Origin: an uncultured Myxococcales bacterium
Lineage (GTDB): Bacteria > Myxococcota_A > UBA9042
Assembly (NCBI GenBank): GCA_903929795.1
Contig: CAIYWC010000037.1
Location: 186,001-250,000 of the forward strand
Reading direction: 5' to 3'
Length of the DNA stretch: 64,000 bases
Part shown: in pieces, positions 28,701-38,800 of the stretch
Position numbering within the stretch: the first letter of the stretch is position 1
How the letters are laid out: each line of letters starts with the position of its first letter
Position numbers and translations under genes: made by a program
Notes under the pieces: model-generated
Told to the model about the DNA's origin: nothing
Database searches by the model: none
What the model saw: the letters and a program-made list of their open reading frames with translations, nothing else

Positions 28701-30391
28701 CGCAGCCAGTCGCCGTCCTTGCGTTCGATCTCAGGCGCCGTCGCGTCCAGGCCGCCGCGGTCATACATCAGCGTGTGGTCGAGGCTGATGCGCTGGTCAC
28801 ACTCCGTGTCGGTGGAATAGCCAAAACGTCCGCGCACTTGCAGCGCCGCGATCGCCTCGTCGGCCCGCTCCGAGCGCGGCTCGGTTTCCTTGTCAGCCGA
28901 CGCACTGGCGGGCAGTGGGTTGGCGATTGTCAGCCGACTGTCCAGCGCGACGTCCAGCACCATCGGCAGCGCGCAGTCCAGCTCCGGCGCGAGACGCACG
29001 CGCACGCCGGCATCGACTTCGCCCGACAGGCTGCCGGTCATTTCGGTCACGAGCGCGCTCCGCATCGCGATCGCCTCGCTCTGCAGGATCGCGCCCGGCT
29101 GCACGTCCGCGAAGGTGAATCGGCCGTCCACCGCGTGGGTCGGCTCGATGCTTTGCACGACTGGATCGCAGGCGTCGTTGTCCTGGCCCAGGCACTGCGG
29201 CGGCGCGTCGGTCAGCATCCGGTAGCGCACGTGCGGCGACTGGATCGAGCCACCGTAGGCGTGAATCCACAGGTCGCGACCGTCGACCGTCACGTTTGCC
29301 TGGCCCGGCAGCGACGCGTGCACTTCGACCTGCGCCGCCACGTGCTCGGTCTGGAAACCCGCGACCTTGCCCCAGCCCACCGCCTCCGCATGCGCTGAAA
29401 AACCGACCTGCGGGTCGACGCGGAATTGGCCCTGAACCAGCGCCTCGCAGGCAAACTTGTCGCCCAACAGCTTGCCCAGAAACGTCGATCGCGTCGACGT
29501 CGCGACGTCCGCGTCCCGGCCTTCCACCAGCACGTCGGGCGTCAGCGCGATCGACATGTCCAGCCCCGAGACGGTCGTGTCCGGCAGCTCGGCATCGTAC
29601 CAGTGCGCCATCGCCGGCAGCTGAATGAAGGCGCGGCGGATCTGGACTTCCGTCAAATCACCATGCGCCACACGCACTTGCACGGCGCCACGCGGAATGG
29701 GCGGCAACTGCGCGATGGCCGTTGGCGCTACGTCAACCTCGGTCGCCACCACGTCCTGCACTTGCCACGCGACCTGCGCCGGTCCATCGCCAGGAACCCG
29801 GATCTGCACTGCGCCGCGCAGGTGGATGCCCGACGCCCGCAGCGCGATCGACGGCAGGCTCATGCGGTACTTGCCGCCTTCCAGCTTGAGCCGCGCGACG
29901 TCCAGGCGGATTCGCGGACCCGGCTCCGGTGACGGCGGCTTGTCCGGATCGCTGAACGCCATCGGCAGCAGGATTCGGCCAAAGCGGTCGGCGTCGATGT
30001 GCACGTCCGGATCGGAAATTGAAACCCGCTCAAACCACAGCGGAATTTCCCGATTGCCGCGCAGCAGCGCGTTCGCCAGCTTGAGCCAATCGAGCTGCAC
30101 GTCCAGCGCGCCGACGGCGATCACCGGCCGGCCCGATGGCTCCGCGATATGCACGCCGCGCAGGCGGATGCTGCCCGGCGAGGGCCCCCACTGGAGCGCC
30201 GCGATGTCGAACGTCCCCGGCAGCACACGGGACAGCACGCCGCCGACCAGACCCGCCGCTGCCGGCGAATTGAGCGTCAGGTACAGCAGCAGCGCGAGCG
30301 AGGCGACGCCCACCGCCGTCTGGATCACGATGAGGTACACCGAGCGGCCGAGCTGCCGCAGGAACCGCCGAATGCGCGACTGTCCGCTCAT
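25763..30391 (-). CDS. tamB: TamB-like inner-membrane/periplasm-spanning protein
   Basis: The ATG at 30391 was chosen because it gives the typical AsmA/TamB start: a short basic region and one membrane helix (about residues 15-40, VYLIVIQTAVGVASLALLLYLTL). A long frame upstream lacks any such logic. The 1542 residues that follow are the repetitive beta-strand pattern of a beta-taco groove. The C-terminal DUF490/TamB domain is visible in LSPQLRFVGTE, RKMTLSGRVDVPDGSYYRNF, SSTSAIGADLNTDN and the last strand VYEFKIKYKQPLE. TamB is thought to carry lipid or substrate from the inner membrane to TamA. It precedes tamA, the reverse of the common tamA-tamB order. It is divergent from the cysteine-repeat lipoprotein gene at 30736. 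Confidence 0.88.
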   Translation of the reverse strand: MSGQSRIRRFLRQLGRSVYLIVIQTAVGVASLALLLYLTLNSPAAAGLVGGVLSRVLPGTFDIAALQWGPSPGSIRLRGVHIAEPSGRPVIAVGALDVQLDWLKLANALLRGNREIPLWFERVSISDPDVHIDADRFGRILLPMAFSDPDKPPSPEPGPRIRLDVARLKLEGGKYRMSLPSIALRASGIHLRGAVQIRVPGDGPAQVAWQVQDVVATEVDVAPTAIAQLPPIPRGAVQVRVAHGDLTEVQIRRAFIQLPAMAHWYDAELPDTTVSGLDMSIALTPDVLVEGRDADVATSTRSTFLGKLLGDKFACEALVQGQFRVDPQVGFSAHAEAVGWGKVAGFQTEHVAAQVEVHASLPGQANVTVDGRDLWIHAYGGSIQSPHVRYRMLTDAPPQCLGQDNDACDPVVQSIEPTHAVDGRFTFADVQPGAILQSEAIAMRSALVTEMTGSLSGEVDAGVRVRLAPELDCALPMVLDVALDSRLTIANPLPASASADKETEPRSERADEAIAALQVRGRFGYSTDTECDQRISLDHTLMYDRGGLDATAPEIERKDGDWLRADGYIHLGDNDSDLRISADIASLRRLLAPFGIETVTGAVSIFDTEVDGGTVNPGLHGKVSAHNLGYHGVVNHKAMDLSLASLTAQVRLESGVLYLDDLDTRGDVLGTVSGDFALDLFGGTRSGVLKSQRLRISHLQVRELALGKLMAILGPNTAALGGAVSLTNANVDVDLLRPQTTLSLQGNADIKEFTVAAELFPHIKAAIRSREGHLHVAPLDIQLVTQAWAHATVDTDLQFSRFDIALALPPTPLIKLSHLMANLPLAGSVGGDLRLAGSQARFSLQSTLQLAGIGWDKIQLQDAELHIDKPLQEPAILSSPRFFPGFRLLDGSAIRFDGLKPVEIDVHLDMPELVDIFALLGMPPPAGMQAHAAVDATAHVDLRPGATLYNVHATLPPRGLVLDFGGGAPGLSNTSPGVVTVTPERVTLDSVYFDLGREPLELCGALTLPQNGGEPTLKAYLAGTIDVPRVGGLNDSMAAMDLLLDILPWEHALDDEAAACLESAQAGRGYVRLDGALNALAMEGRLRTRAGQVTPRHFGHDVLIDEGGEFVIKPGRDHAGNVVPGRMVVAISSNPDQRLSGTIDDGQFDAFGTITLDHLAPHEVDFTLNGTSIPFSVPKEYTLALSPQLRFVGTELDSPARRKMTLSGRVDVPDGSYYRNFDRISGVVGGVTDRQVDQFSKPITETMPWINEILFDLRVNAQNIDVASRIPFARVDAVIETEGLKVTGTLPKMNIVGRAKVAASSDSKITYAINRLVFDVDHLWLDFQGDPTRPYIDAEIRAPITKSGSSTFSSTSAIGADLNTDNQGFTDIVLVSVGYAGILTGDAKAEDLRFSDNKGDSPADVQCLILTNRKCADASVGGSSAPPISSAALLGDLGPSLLKPFQKLLGIDSVFDQFTFDFDAAGNVGASGSKKLGNQISLTTQVRTGGTDRLYNVAFNFRATDRISAGGLWRKAQQFSSGATTLPTEVYEFKIKYKQPLE

Positions 30392-30735
30392 GCGCGCACC
30401 GCGGGGACGCCGCACGCCTGCATCCGCACACGCGCGCATCCGCGCGAGGCGGGACGGGTCGGAGAAGCTGGGCAAAGCGAACGTCGCATCGCCCGGCAGT
30501 GTAGTGCCCAAAGTCCCGTGCGGCCAGAATCCCGCGTGTTTGTGGGCGGCAACGCTTGCGGGCTGCTGCCTGACGGCCATGAGCGAGAGTTGTTGCCCAA
30601 GTCCACGGCCGCCCGTATACTCCACGAGGAGGTCTGGCGTCGGGCCGGTCTCCGTGTCAACATGGCGTTTCGGCTGGCGTTTTTTTCCGCGAGGCAAAAA
30701 CCGACGCTGTAATCGCGCAAAAAGGACTGGCCGCG
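30392..30735. other. Divergent intergenic region between tamB and the cysteine-repeat lipoproteins
   Basis: This 344-base region holds no supported gene. It contains a good plus-strand promoter (listed separately). On the minus strand TACACT (plus-strand positions 30498-30503) is a possible -10 element for tamB, about 110 bases from its ATG, with only a poor -35. Confidence 0.4.
30593..30621 (+). promoter_or_regulatory. Sigma-70 type promoter for the 30736 lipoprotein gene
   Basis: TTGCCC (30593-30598) is followed after exactly 17 bases by TATACT (30616-30621), a five-of-six match to the -10 consensus. Transcription would start near 30628, leaving a leader of about 108 bases before the ATG. 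This is one of the two best promoter matches in the window. Confidence 0.6.
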
Positions 30736-32550
30736 ATGATTCAGACCCTCTTGCGCGTGAAGGAAAGTGCGCTGCGAAAGCCCGCGTCTTTCATCAGCTT
30801 TTTGGGTATTTGCGCAAGCTTGGCTGCGTGCTCCAGCGCGGCCGGCACGATCGACGACGCCACCGTGGGCGATGTGAAGGCCGACTCCAGCAAGTCGGAC
30901 ATCCTGAAGGGTTCTGACATTGCCGACGCGGTCGACCAGATCTCCGGCGACGCGATCGACGACAGCGCGGACGCGACCACCGTCGTCCTCCCCGGCGAGT
31001 TCAGCGCACCGTGCACCGACGACACCGACTGCAACAGCGGCATGTGCATCCAGGTCTACGGCGGCCAGATTTGTTCGCACGATTGCTCGGGCAACTGCGA
31101 GACGGGCTTCACCTGCCAGCAAGTCACAACCCACGGCGGCGACACGATTTTTGCCTGCGTGCCCAAGTACAAGCACATCTGCGATCCGTGCAACGCCAAC
31201 AAGGACTGCAACGACGGCGGCGACAACACCAACGTCTGCATCCCTTACGGCGCGTCGGGCAGCTTTTGCGGCGCGACATGCGATGAAATTCTTCAGGATT
31301 GCCCCAAAGGCTACAGCTGCGACGTGGTGCTGAACCCGGCGACTGGCGCGAAGGTCCACCAGTGCCAGCATCAAGGGATCTGTGATTGCTCACAAGCGGC
31401 TGAAAATCTTCAGCTTTCCACGACCTGTTCTATCAAGAACGCCTACGGCACTTGCACCGGCGTGCGCGCGTGCGGCATCGGCGGCTTGGCGGAGTGCACA
31501 GCGGCGGTCCCGGCGCAGGAGATCTGCAACAACATCGACGATGACTGCAACGGCCTGACCGACGACTTCAACGACACATCCAAGTGCCCGATTACCAACG
31601 AGTTTGGCACCTGTCAGGGCATCATCAAGCAGTGCGTGAACGGCGTGGCGCTCTGCGACGGCCAGACGCCGACGACCGAAGTCTGCAACGGCAAGGACGA
31701 CAACTGCGACGGTCAGACCGACGAAGGCTTGTGCGAAGACGGCGACCCGTGCACCAAGGACACCTGCAACACGGACGGTTCCTGCCAGCACGTGCAGTTG
31801 GGCGGCATGGCGTGCGACGACGGCTCGATTTGCACGCAGACGGACAAGTGCATCGCCGGCAAGTGCGTCGGCGGCAACAGCATGAACTGCGATGACTTGG
31901 ACCCGTGCACAACCGATAGCTGCGACCCGTTCGTCGGCTGCCAGCACGTGGTGGCGTCTGACGCAGCATGCGCCAGCGATGGGGACGACTGCACGCTGGA
32001 CACCTGCAAGAATGGCACATGCGAGCACATCAAGACCGACAGCCTGCCTTGCCAAAGCGACGGCGAGCAGTGCACGGACGACATCTGCACCGGCGGCGTC
32101 TGCACGCACGTCCCGTCGACCGCTGCATGTGATGACGGCAACGCGTGTACCGTGGGCGACATGTGCTCCGGCGGCAAATGCCTGTCCGGCAAGACGCCCA
32201 GCTGCGATGACGGCAATCCGTGCACGACCGACACCTGCGATCCGAACACGGTCGACGGTTGCCAGCACACCAACAACGACTTCGCCGCGTGCACGTCCTC
32301 GTCCGCCGACTGCCCGATTGGCCAGTGCGCCGGCGGCCAGTGCTTTCCGCAGGCAAACAAGACCTGCTCGACGACCGTGTCCGTCGACCTCTGCCAGAAC
32401 CAGACGATCGCGGGCGTGTGCACGTCGGCGGGCAAGTGCGTGCCGGTGCAAAAATCGCAGCCATTCTCCTGCGGTGGCAGCACGTGCAAGAGCATTTGCC
32501 TGACGTGCTACGGCGTTCAATTGTGTCTGGACTTCCTGGGCTCGCCGTAG
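30736..32550 (+). CDS. Cysteine-repeat lipoprotein with MopE-type and CTDC-type repeats
   Basis: 604 residues. A long signal sequence ends in lipobox LAAC (Cys32), followed by an Asp/Ser-rich linker of about 60 residues. The mature part starts with Cys-rich modules (CTDDTDCNSGMCIQVYGGQ and similar, about 94-215). Two MopE-type motifs follow, EICNNIDDDCNGLTDDF and EVCNGKDDNCDGQTDEG, the pattern of the putative metal-binding motif of the copper-repressible surface protein MopE. About seven CTDC-type repeats follow, built on CDDGxxCTxDxC. It is expected on the outer membrane or cell surface, cross-linked by many disulfides. AAGGA lies 12 bases before the ATG. The gene is co-directional with the far larger relative at 32811 and divergent from tamB. 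Confidence 0.82.
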   Translation: MIQTLLRVKESALRKPASFISFLGICASLAACSSAAGTIDDATVGDVKADSSKSDILKGSDIADAVDQISGDAIDDSADATTVVLPGEFSAPCTDDTDCNSGMCIQVYGGQICSHDCSGNCETGFTCQQVTTHGGDTIFACVPKYKHICDPCNANKDCNDGGDNTNVCIPYGASGSFCGATCDEILQDCPKGYSCDVVLNPATGAKVHQCQHQGICDCSQAAENLQLSTTCSIKNAYGTCTGVRACGIGGLAECTAAVPAQEICNNIDDDCNGLTDDFNDTSKCPITNEFGTCQGIIKQCVNGVALCDGQTPTTEVCNGKDDNCDGQTDEGLCEDGDPCTKDTCNTDGSCQHVQLGGMACDDGSICTQTDKCIAGKCVGGNSMNCDDLDPCTTDSCDPFVGCQHVVASDAACASDGDDCTLDTCKNGTCEHIKTDSLPCQSDGEQCTDDICTGGVCTHVPSTAACDDGNACTVGDMCSGGKCLSGKTPSCDDGNPCTTDTCDPNTVDGCQHTNNDFAACTSSSADCPIGQCAGGQCFPQANKTCSTTVSVDLCQNQTIAGVCTSAGKCVPVQKSQPFSCGGSTCKSICLTCYGVQLCLDFLGSP

Positions 32551-32810
32551 CGCGAGACCCCATTTCCGCCGCGCCGTTGATCCCCCCAGGCGCCGCGGAC
32601 AACCCAAGGTTGCGTCCCGGCCGCGCGCCGACATCGCAGCCCACAGTCCGCAGCGACACTGCGGGCCAGCCAGAAGTTTATTCCCGAGAACTTGCCCGGT
32701 TGTGGCAGGCTCTGTTAAGGTAAGCGGAACGTCTGGGCCCTCTGTGGGCCGGATGGCAATTGCGGGTCGTCGGTACAGTGCTGTCGAAGGATCCCCGGGG
32801 GGAGGAACCA
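32551..32810. other. Intergenic region between the two cysteine-repeat lipoprotein genes
   Basis: This 260-base gap contains a small perfect hairpin, CCGCAG/CTGCGG with a 5-base loop (32648-32664), without an adjacent T-run. A candidate promoter is listed separately. No gene is supported here. Confidence 0.4.
32692..32721 (+). promoter_or_regulatory. Possible promoter of the giant cysteine-repeat lipoprotein gene
   Basis: TTGCCC (32692-32697), the same -35 hexamer as at the 30593 promoter, is followed after 18 bases by TAAGGT (32716-32721), which keeps TA and the final T of the -10 consensus. The leader would be about 85 bases. Weak match. Confidence 0.3.
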
Positions 32811-35800
32811 ATGCGTAAATCCACACTGATTTCGAGTGCTTGTCGTCTTTCATGCGGCGAGACCACGACAGTTCACACTTCTTCCCGAATGCCCGTCTGG
32901 CTGACGATGCTCGCGCTGATGGCGGCGCTGGGAGCTTGCGGCCAAAGCAACACGGCGGACACCAGCAGCGGCACGACCGATGACACGTCCGACACGTCGG
33001 ACGACGTGGCGACCACGGACACGACCGACGACATCGCCACAAGCGATGCGGACGCCAAGGTCGACACGCTTCCCAAGGATACCAAGACCGACACCGACAC
33101 GAGCAGCCAAGGCCAGCCCTGCACCACGGCCAGCGATTGCACCGGTTCCCCCGAGTCCTGCCACGTCTGGGCTTGCTCCAACAACTTTTGCGACGGCGCC
33201 ACCAAGCCCGCCGCCTCGGGCACGGCGTGCGACGACGGCAAGGCCTGCTCGCTGGGCGATGCCTGTGACGCCGCGGGTACTTGCGTCGCCGGCACGCAGC
33301 CGAACTATCAGCCGGATCCGAAGACCGGCAAGACCAACAGCTGCCTCGTGTGCACGTGCGCCAACAACCCGGACGGCACTTGCGCCACCGTCACGACCAA
33401 CTCGAACGCGACGTGCGATGACGGCAACAAGTGCACCAGCAACGACGTCTGCCAGCCGGGCGGCGTCTGCCTGGGCGCCGTGGACCCGCCCACCGCGGCG
33501 ACGAACAGCTGCTACACGAATGTCTGCGATCCGGCGACCGGCCTGTCCAAGCCGCAGCCCGTCTCGGGCTCCGATGGCGCTTCATGCGACGACGGCGACG
33601 CATGCACCGGTGGCGGCACGACCGGCTTTGACGCCTGCCTCGCGGGCGCGTGCGTGCCCGGCACGGCGGTGGTTTGCCTCCCCAAGAACACGTGCACCAC
33701 GTCCAAGTGCGACTCCAAGCTGGGCTGCCAGGATACGCCGTTGAACATCCCCGCCGGCACGACGGTCGCATGCGATGACACCAACCCGTGCACCGAAAAT
33801 GACGCGTGCACCAAGACCGGCACGTGTCTGGGCACCAGCGTCCTCCTTTCCTTGAAATTGCTGCCTTGCCAGCTCGCTGCGTGCGACAAGACGACCGGCA
33901 ACTTGAGCTACAGCGGCGCGGCGGACGGCGCGTTCTGCGACGATCTCGACCCGTGCACCAAGCAGGACGCCTGCACCAGCCAGACGTGCAAGGGCACCAC
34001 GCTTGTGTGCAATGACGGCAACCCGTGCACGGACGACGCGTGCGACCCGAAGAAGTGCACGACGGTCAGCGGACTACAGGTGTGCGGCCAGTGCACCGCG
34101 CCGCAAAAAGCCGATGGCCAGAGCTGCGATGACGGCAACAAGTGCACCAGCGGCGACACGTGCACCACCGGCGCCTGCACCGGCACACCGACCGATTGCA
34201 ACGACAATAACACATGCACGAACGACTCGTGCCTGCCGGGCTCAGGCTGCCTGCACACGCCGGTCACTACCGCCGCGTTCTGCGACGACGGCGACAATTG
34301 CACGATCGTCGACAAGTGCGCCGGCACGACCTGCAAAGGCACGCCCAAGGACTGCACGGACACCGATCCGTGCACGTCAGACGCCTGCGATGGCACGCTG
34401 CCTTCGGCCAGCAACTGCACGCACCTCAAGTTCAACGGCCCCTGCAATGACGGCGACACCTGCACGAGCAACGACCTGTGCACCGGCGGCATTTGCGCGG
34501 GCACCAAGGCGAATTGCGACGACGGCAACCCATGCACCAATGACGTGTGCGACAGCATCAAGGGCTGCACGCATCTGCCGCTCGCGCCCCAGACGCCGTG
34601 CGACGACGGCTTGGCCTGCACCAAGAACGACATCTGCGACGCGGGCAAGTGCGGCTCGCCGCTTCCGGCGGACAACCAATGCGTGACCTGCAACTCGAAC
34701 GCCGACTGCGCCAAGTACAACGATCAGGACCTGTGCAACGGCACGATCAAGTGCATCGCCAGCTACAAGGGCAATGTCTGCGACACCGACCCGGCGACGG
34801 TGGTCAAGTGCGACGCCACCAAGGACAACTCCTGCACCAAGAACACCTGCAACCCGGACAACGGCGTGTGCAGCATCGTCAAGTTCAACGCCGGAACCTT
34901 TTGCACGGGCGACAAGTGCTTGGCCAACGCCCAGTGCGACGGCTTGGGCACCTGCAAGGGCATCGCACTCAACTGCGATGACCAGAACGCGTGCACGACC
35001 GACAGCTGCGACTCGACCGTGGGCTGCAAACACGTGTCCGTGGCCGACGGCGCGACCTGCGACGACGGCTCGAAGTGCACGCCGGTGGACTCCTGCAAGG
35101 CCGGCAAGTGCGTCGGCAACGAGAACACGTGCGCGTGCGCCAACAATTCCCAGTGTGCCGGCTTGGACGACGGCAACCTCTGCAATGGCATCCTGACCTG
35201 CCAAAACAGCCTGTGCCAGCCGGACGCAACGACGGTGATCACGTGCGCCAAGCTCAGCAACACCTGCCAGGACAACGTCTGCACGCCGGCAACCGGTGCG
35301 TGCAATCCAGTTGCCAAGACCGACAGCACCAGCTGTGACGACGCCAACGCCTGCACGCTCGGCGACGTTTGCCTGAGCGGCGCATGCACCTCGACGACCG
35401 CGGCCAACTGCGACGACGGCAATCCGTGCACGACCGACTTCTGCGACACCGCGTTTGGCTGCGGCCACGCGCCGCTCGCCAGCGGCGGCCAGTGCAATGA
35501 CGGCAACGACTGCACGATCAATGACTCCTGCAAGACCGGCAGCTGCGTGGGCACGGCGCTGAACTGCGACGACAGCAACCAGTGCACGACGGACACCTGC
35601 GCCAAGAAAGGCGGCTGCGCGCATACCGTGGACGATACGCTGACTTGCACCGACGGCGACCCGTGCACAGCGCCTGACCATTGCAAGAACGCGATCTGTG
35701 TCAGTACGCCGCTGAACTGCGACGACGGCAACCCATGCACCATCGACGCCTGCGACGGCAACGGCGGCTGCAAGAACGTGATCGTCAACGGCAAGGACTG

Positions 35801-38800
35801 CGATGACGGCAACGCCTGCACGGTCCAGGACACGTGCGTCAACAATGCGTGCGTCGGCAAAGCCGTGACCTGCGACGACGGCAACGCCTGCACCAACGAT
35901 ACCTGCAAGAACGGCACCTGCGTGTTCACGACGGCCGCCGGCGCCCCGTGCACCGACTCCAACGACTGCACCGGTCCCGATGCGTGCACGGGCGCGGGCG
36001 TGTGCGCCGGGCCGGTGATCGACTGCTCTACCGGCACCGTCTGCAAGACCAACCTGACGTGCTCGCCAGTCACCGGCTGCATTACCGTCCAAAACGACAA
36101 CGCGCTCTGCGATGACGGCGATTTCTGCACCAGCGGCAACATGCCCGGCACGCTGGGCGACAAGTGCTCCGGCGGCGGCTGCAGCGGCCCGACGATCAGC
36201 TGCGACGACAAGAACATCTGCACCAACGATGCCTGCGATGCGAAAAAGGGCTGCCTGATCACGCAAAACACCTGTGACGATGCCAACTCCTGCACCGTGG
36301 ACAGCTGCGACCCGACGCTTGGCTGCCAGCACCAGACCGTCGACGGCGGCTTCTGCGACGACGGCAACGCCTGCACGGACAAGACGACCTGCAATGCCGG
36401 CACGTGCACCGGCGGTACCCCCGTCAACTGCGACGACAAGAACGACTGCACCGCCGACAGCTGCGATACGACGGCTGGCTGCAGCCACACTTCGCTGCCG
36501 GACGCGTCCACCTGCACCGATGGCAACGTCTGCACCGCGGATGGCTGCGTGGCCGGCGTGTGCGTTGGCGTTGCGTTGAATTGCGATGACGGCAATGCGT
36601 GCACCGTGGATTCGTGCAACGCAATCTCGGGCTGCGTGCACACCGATGCGGCCGAAGGCGCGAGCTGCGACGACGGCGAAGCCTGCACCACCGGCACGGT
36701 CTGCCAGTCCGGCAAGTGCGGCGGCGGCAATCAGGACAACTGCGGTGAGAAGTGCGCCACCGACGCTGCCTGTGCGTGGCACGACGCCGACGGCAACGCG
36801 TGCAACGGCACGTGGCGCTGCAAGGCGTCCCCGGCGTTCGCGTACACGATTTGCACGCCGGATCCGACGATCGTCACCTGCGACTCGACCAGCGACGGCC
36901 CGTGCTTGCACAACACGTGCAACCCGGCGGATGGCACGTGCGCCATGACCCAAAGCATCAACGGCGCCACCTGCGAGGACGGCAAAGCCTGCACGATCAA
37001 CGACACCTGCTACAATGGCACGTGCACGGCCGGCCTGGTCAACGACTGCGCCTCCACCAAGGACGCCTGCAACAGCGCGACCTGCTTGGAAGATCTCAGC
37101 CAGCTCAAGGGCTTTAAATGCGTGGCCTTGCCGCTCGACCCCACCGTCAGCTGCGATGCGGATACCAACGGCTGCACGGCCAACGATCACTGCTCGGCCG
37201 GCAAATGCGTGGCCGGCAGCGCGGTGAACTGCACGGGCATTGCTGGGGCGTGCCAGGTCGGCAGCTGCAAGTCGACGGGAAGCAACTCATTCACCTGCCA
37301 GACCGCCACCGCGGCCGACAATACGGCGTGCGACGATTCGCAGCTCTGCACCGTCGGCGACTTCTGCAAGGCGGGCAAATGCCAAGCGGGCACCGGGTCC
37401 TACGACTGTTCGGCGCAAACGGCGTTCTGTTCGCTGGGCGTGTGCGACAAGACGGCCGATGCCGGCTTTGGCGCCTGCGTACCCACGCCGCAAAATGACG
37501 GCCAGCCGTGCAACGCGGACTCCAATGGCTGCACGCAGGGCGACAAGTGCGTGCAGGGCTCCTGCGTGCCCGGCGTCGCGCCAGATTGCACGGCCGCGAC
37601 CACATCCTGCGCCACCGGCGCCTGTAAGCAGTCTGGCACCGGGACGTTCACCTGCGTGGGCGCGCCCAAGGTGGACAAGCTGCCTTGCGAAGCCGACCAA
37701 AACGGCTGCACCGTCGGCGACGCCTGCCTCTCCGGCAAGTGCACGCCGGGCCCGCTCCAGGACTGTTCGAGCTGGACATCGGCAGACGGCTGTCAGGTTG
37801 GCACGTGCCAGTCGCTAGGCAACTCGCAAAACACGTGCCAAGCGGTCCCGGCCTTGGTCGGGACGGTGTGCAACTCCGACCAAAACGGCTGCACCAAGGG
37901 TGACGCCTGCAACGCGTTGGGCGCCTGCGTGCCCGGTCCTGCAGTGGACTGCAACACGCTGACCAACGCCTGCGCCACCGGCAATTGCGTGAGCACCAGC
38001 GCGCAGACGTTCGTCTGCAGCGGCGCCGCCAAGCCGGACGGTACGGTCTGCGACGCGGATGGCAATGGTTGCACGCAGAGCGACGCGTGCAAGACCGGCA
38101 CATGCGTGGCCGGCACTGCGGTGAACTGTGGAGCGTCGTCGGTCCAATGCATGCAAAAGAAGTGCACTTCGCTGGCTTTTGACAAATACGTGTGCCAGGA
38201 CCTCTCCGTCGCCGATCAGACCGCGTGTGACGCGGACGCAAACGGTTGCACCGTGGGTGACTCGTGCTTCGGTGGCACGTGCGCCGCGGGACCGACGCAA
38301 ACGTGCTCGAGCTTCCAGTCGGCGTGCAACGTGGCAACGTGTGCGAGCACGGGCTCGTCGTCGTTCAATTGCAACGTGACCGCAGCCGCCAGCTGGGGTC
38401 AGCTCTCGCCGCCGGTTACATGCGTTTCAACCGCCTCGCCGACGACATGCCCGGCCAACTATAACTGCACCGAGAGCGACCCCACCACCCACGCGGGCTT
38501 GTGCATGCCGAGCGCGCACCTTGTCTGCGACGACGGCAATAACTGCACTGCCGGCGACTACTGCACGGGCGGCAACTGCATCGGTGGCACGACCACGACT
38601 TGCGATGACTTGAACGTGTGCACAACGGACGCCTGCGACACGAAGACCGGTTCCTGCGTCTTCACGCCGATCGCGGGCTGTGGCGTTTGCCTGAACGAGA
38701 CATTCACGCCGACGCCTGGGGCCATCCCGAACACTGTTGTGCGCAGCCGGGACCCCGCCGCCGCGAATTGGGCGTTCAGCTCGACCAACTTCGACTATGA

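Noticed and set aside
32700..32720. Sigma-54 promoter (TGGCA...TT)
   Set aside because: The GC dinucleotide at -12 is missing and the spacing does not match the -24/-12 pattern.
34377..37190. A 937-residue open frame on the minus strand, plus a 655-residue one at 34763-36730, inside the giant lipoprotein gene
   Set aside because: They lie antisense to the CTDC repeats. The repeated TGC/GAC/GGC codons give few stops on the other strand, and the translations are low-complexity Val/Ala/Arg or Ser/Gln strings without a signal, domain or ribosome site.
37152..38420. CRISPR-like regular spacing of about 180 bases
   Set aside because: The periodicity is in a protein-coding frame with conserved cysteines; there are no 25-35-base direct repeats with spacers.
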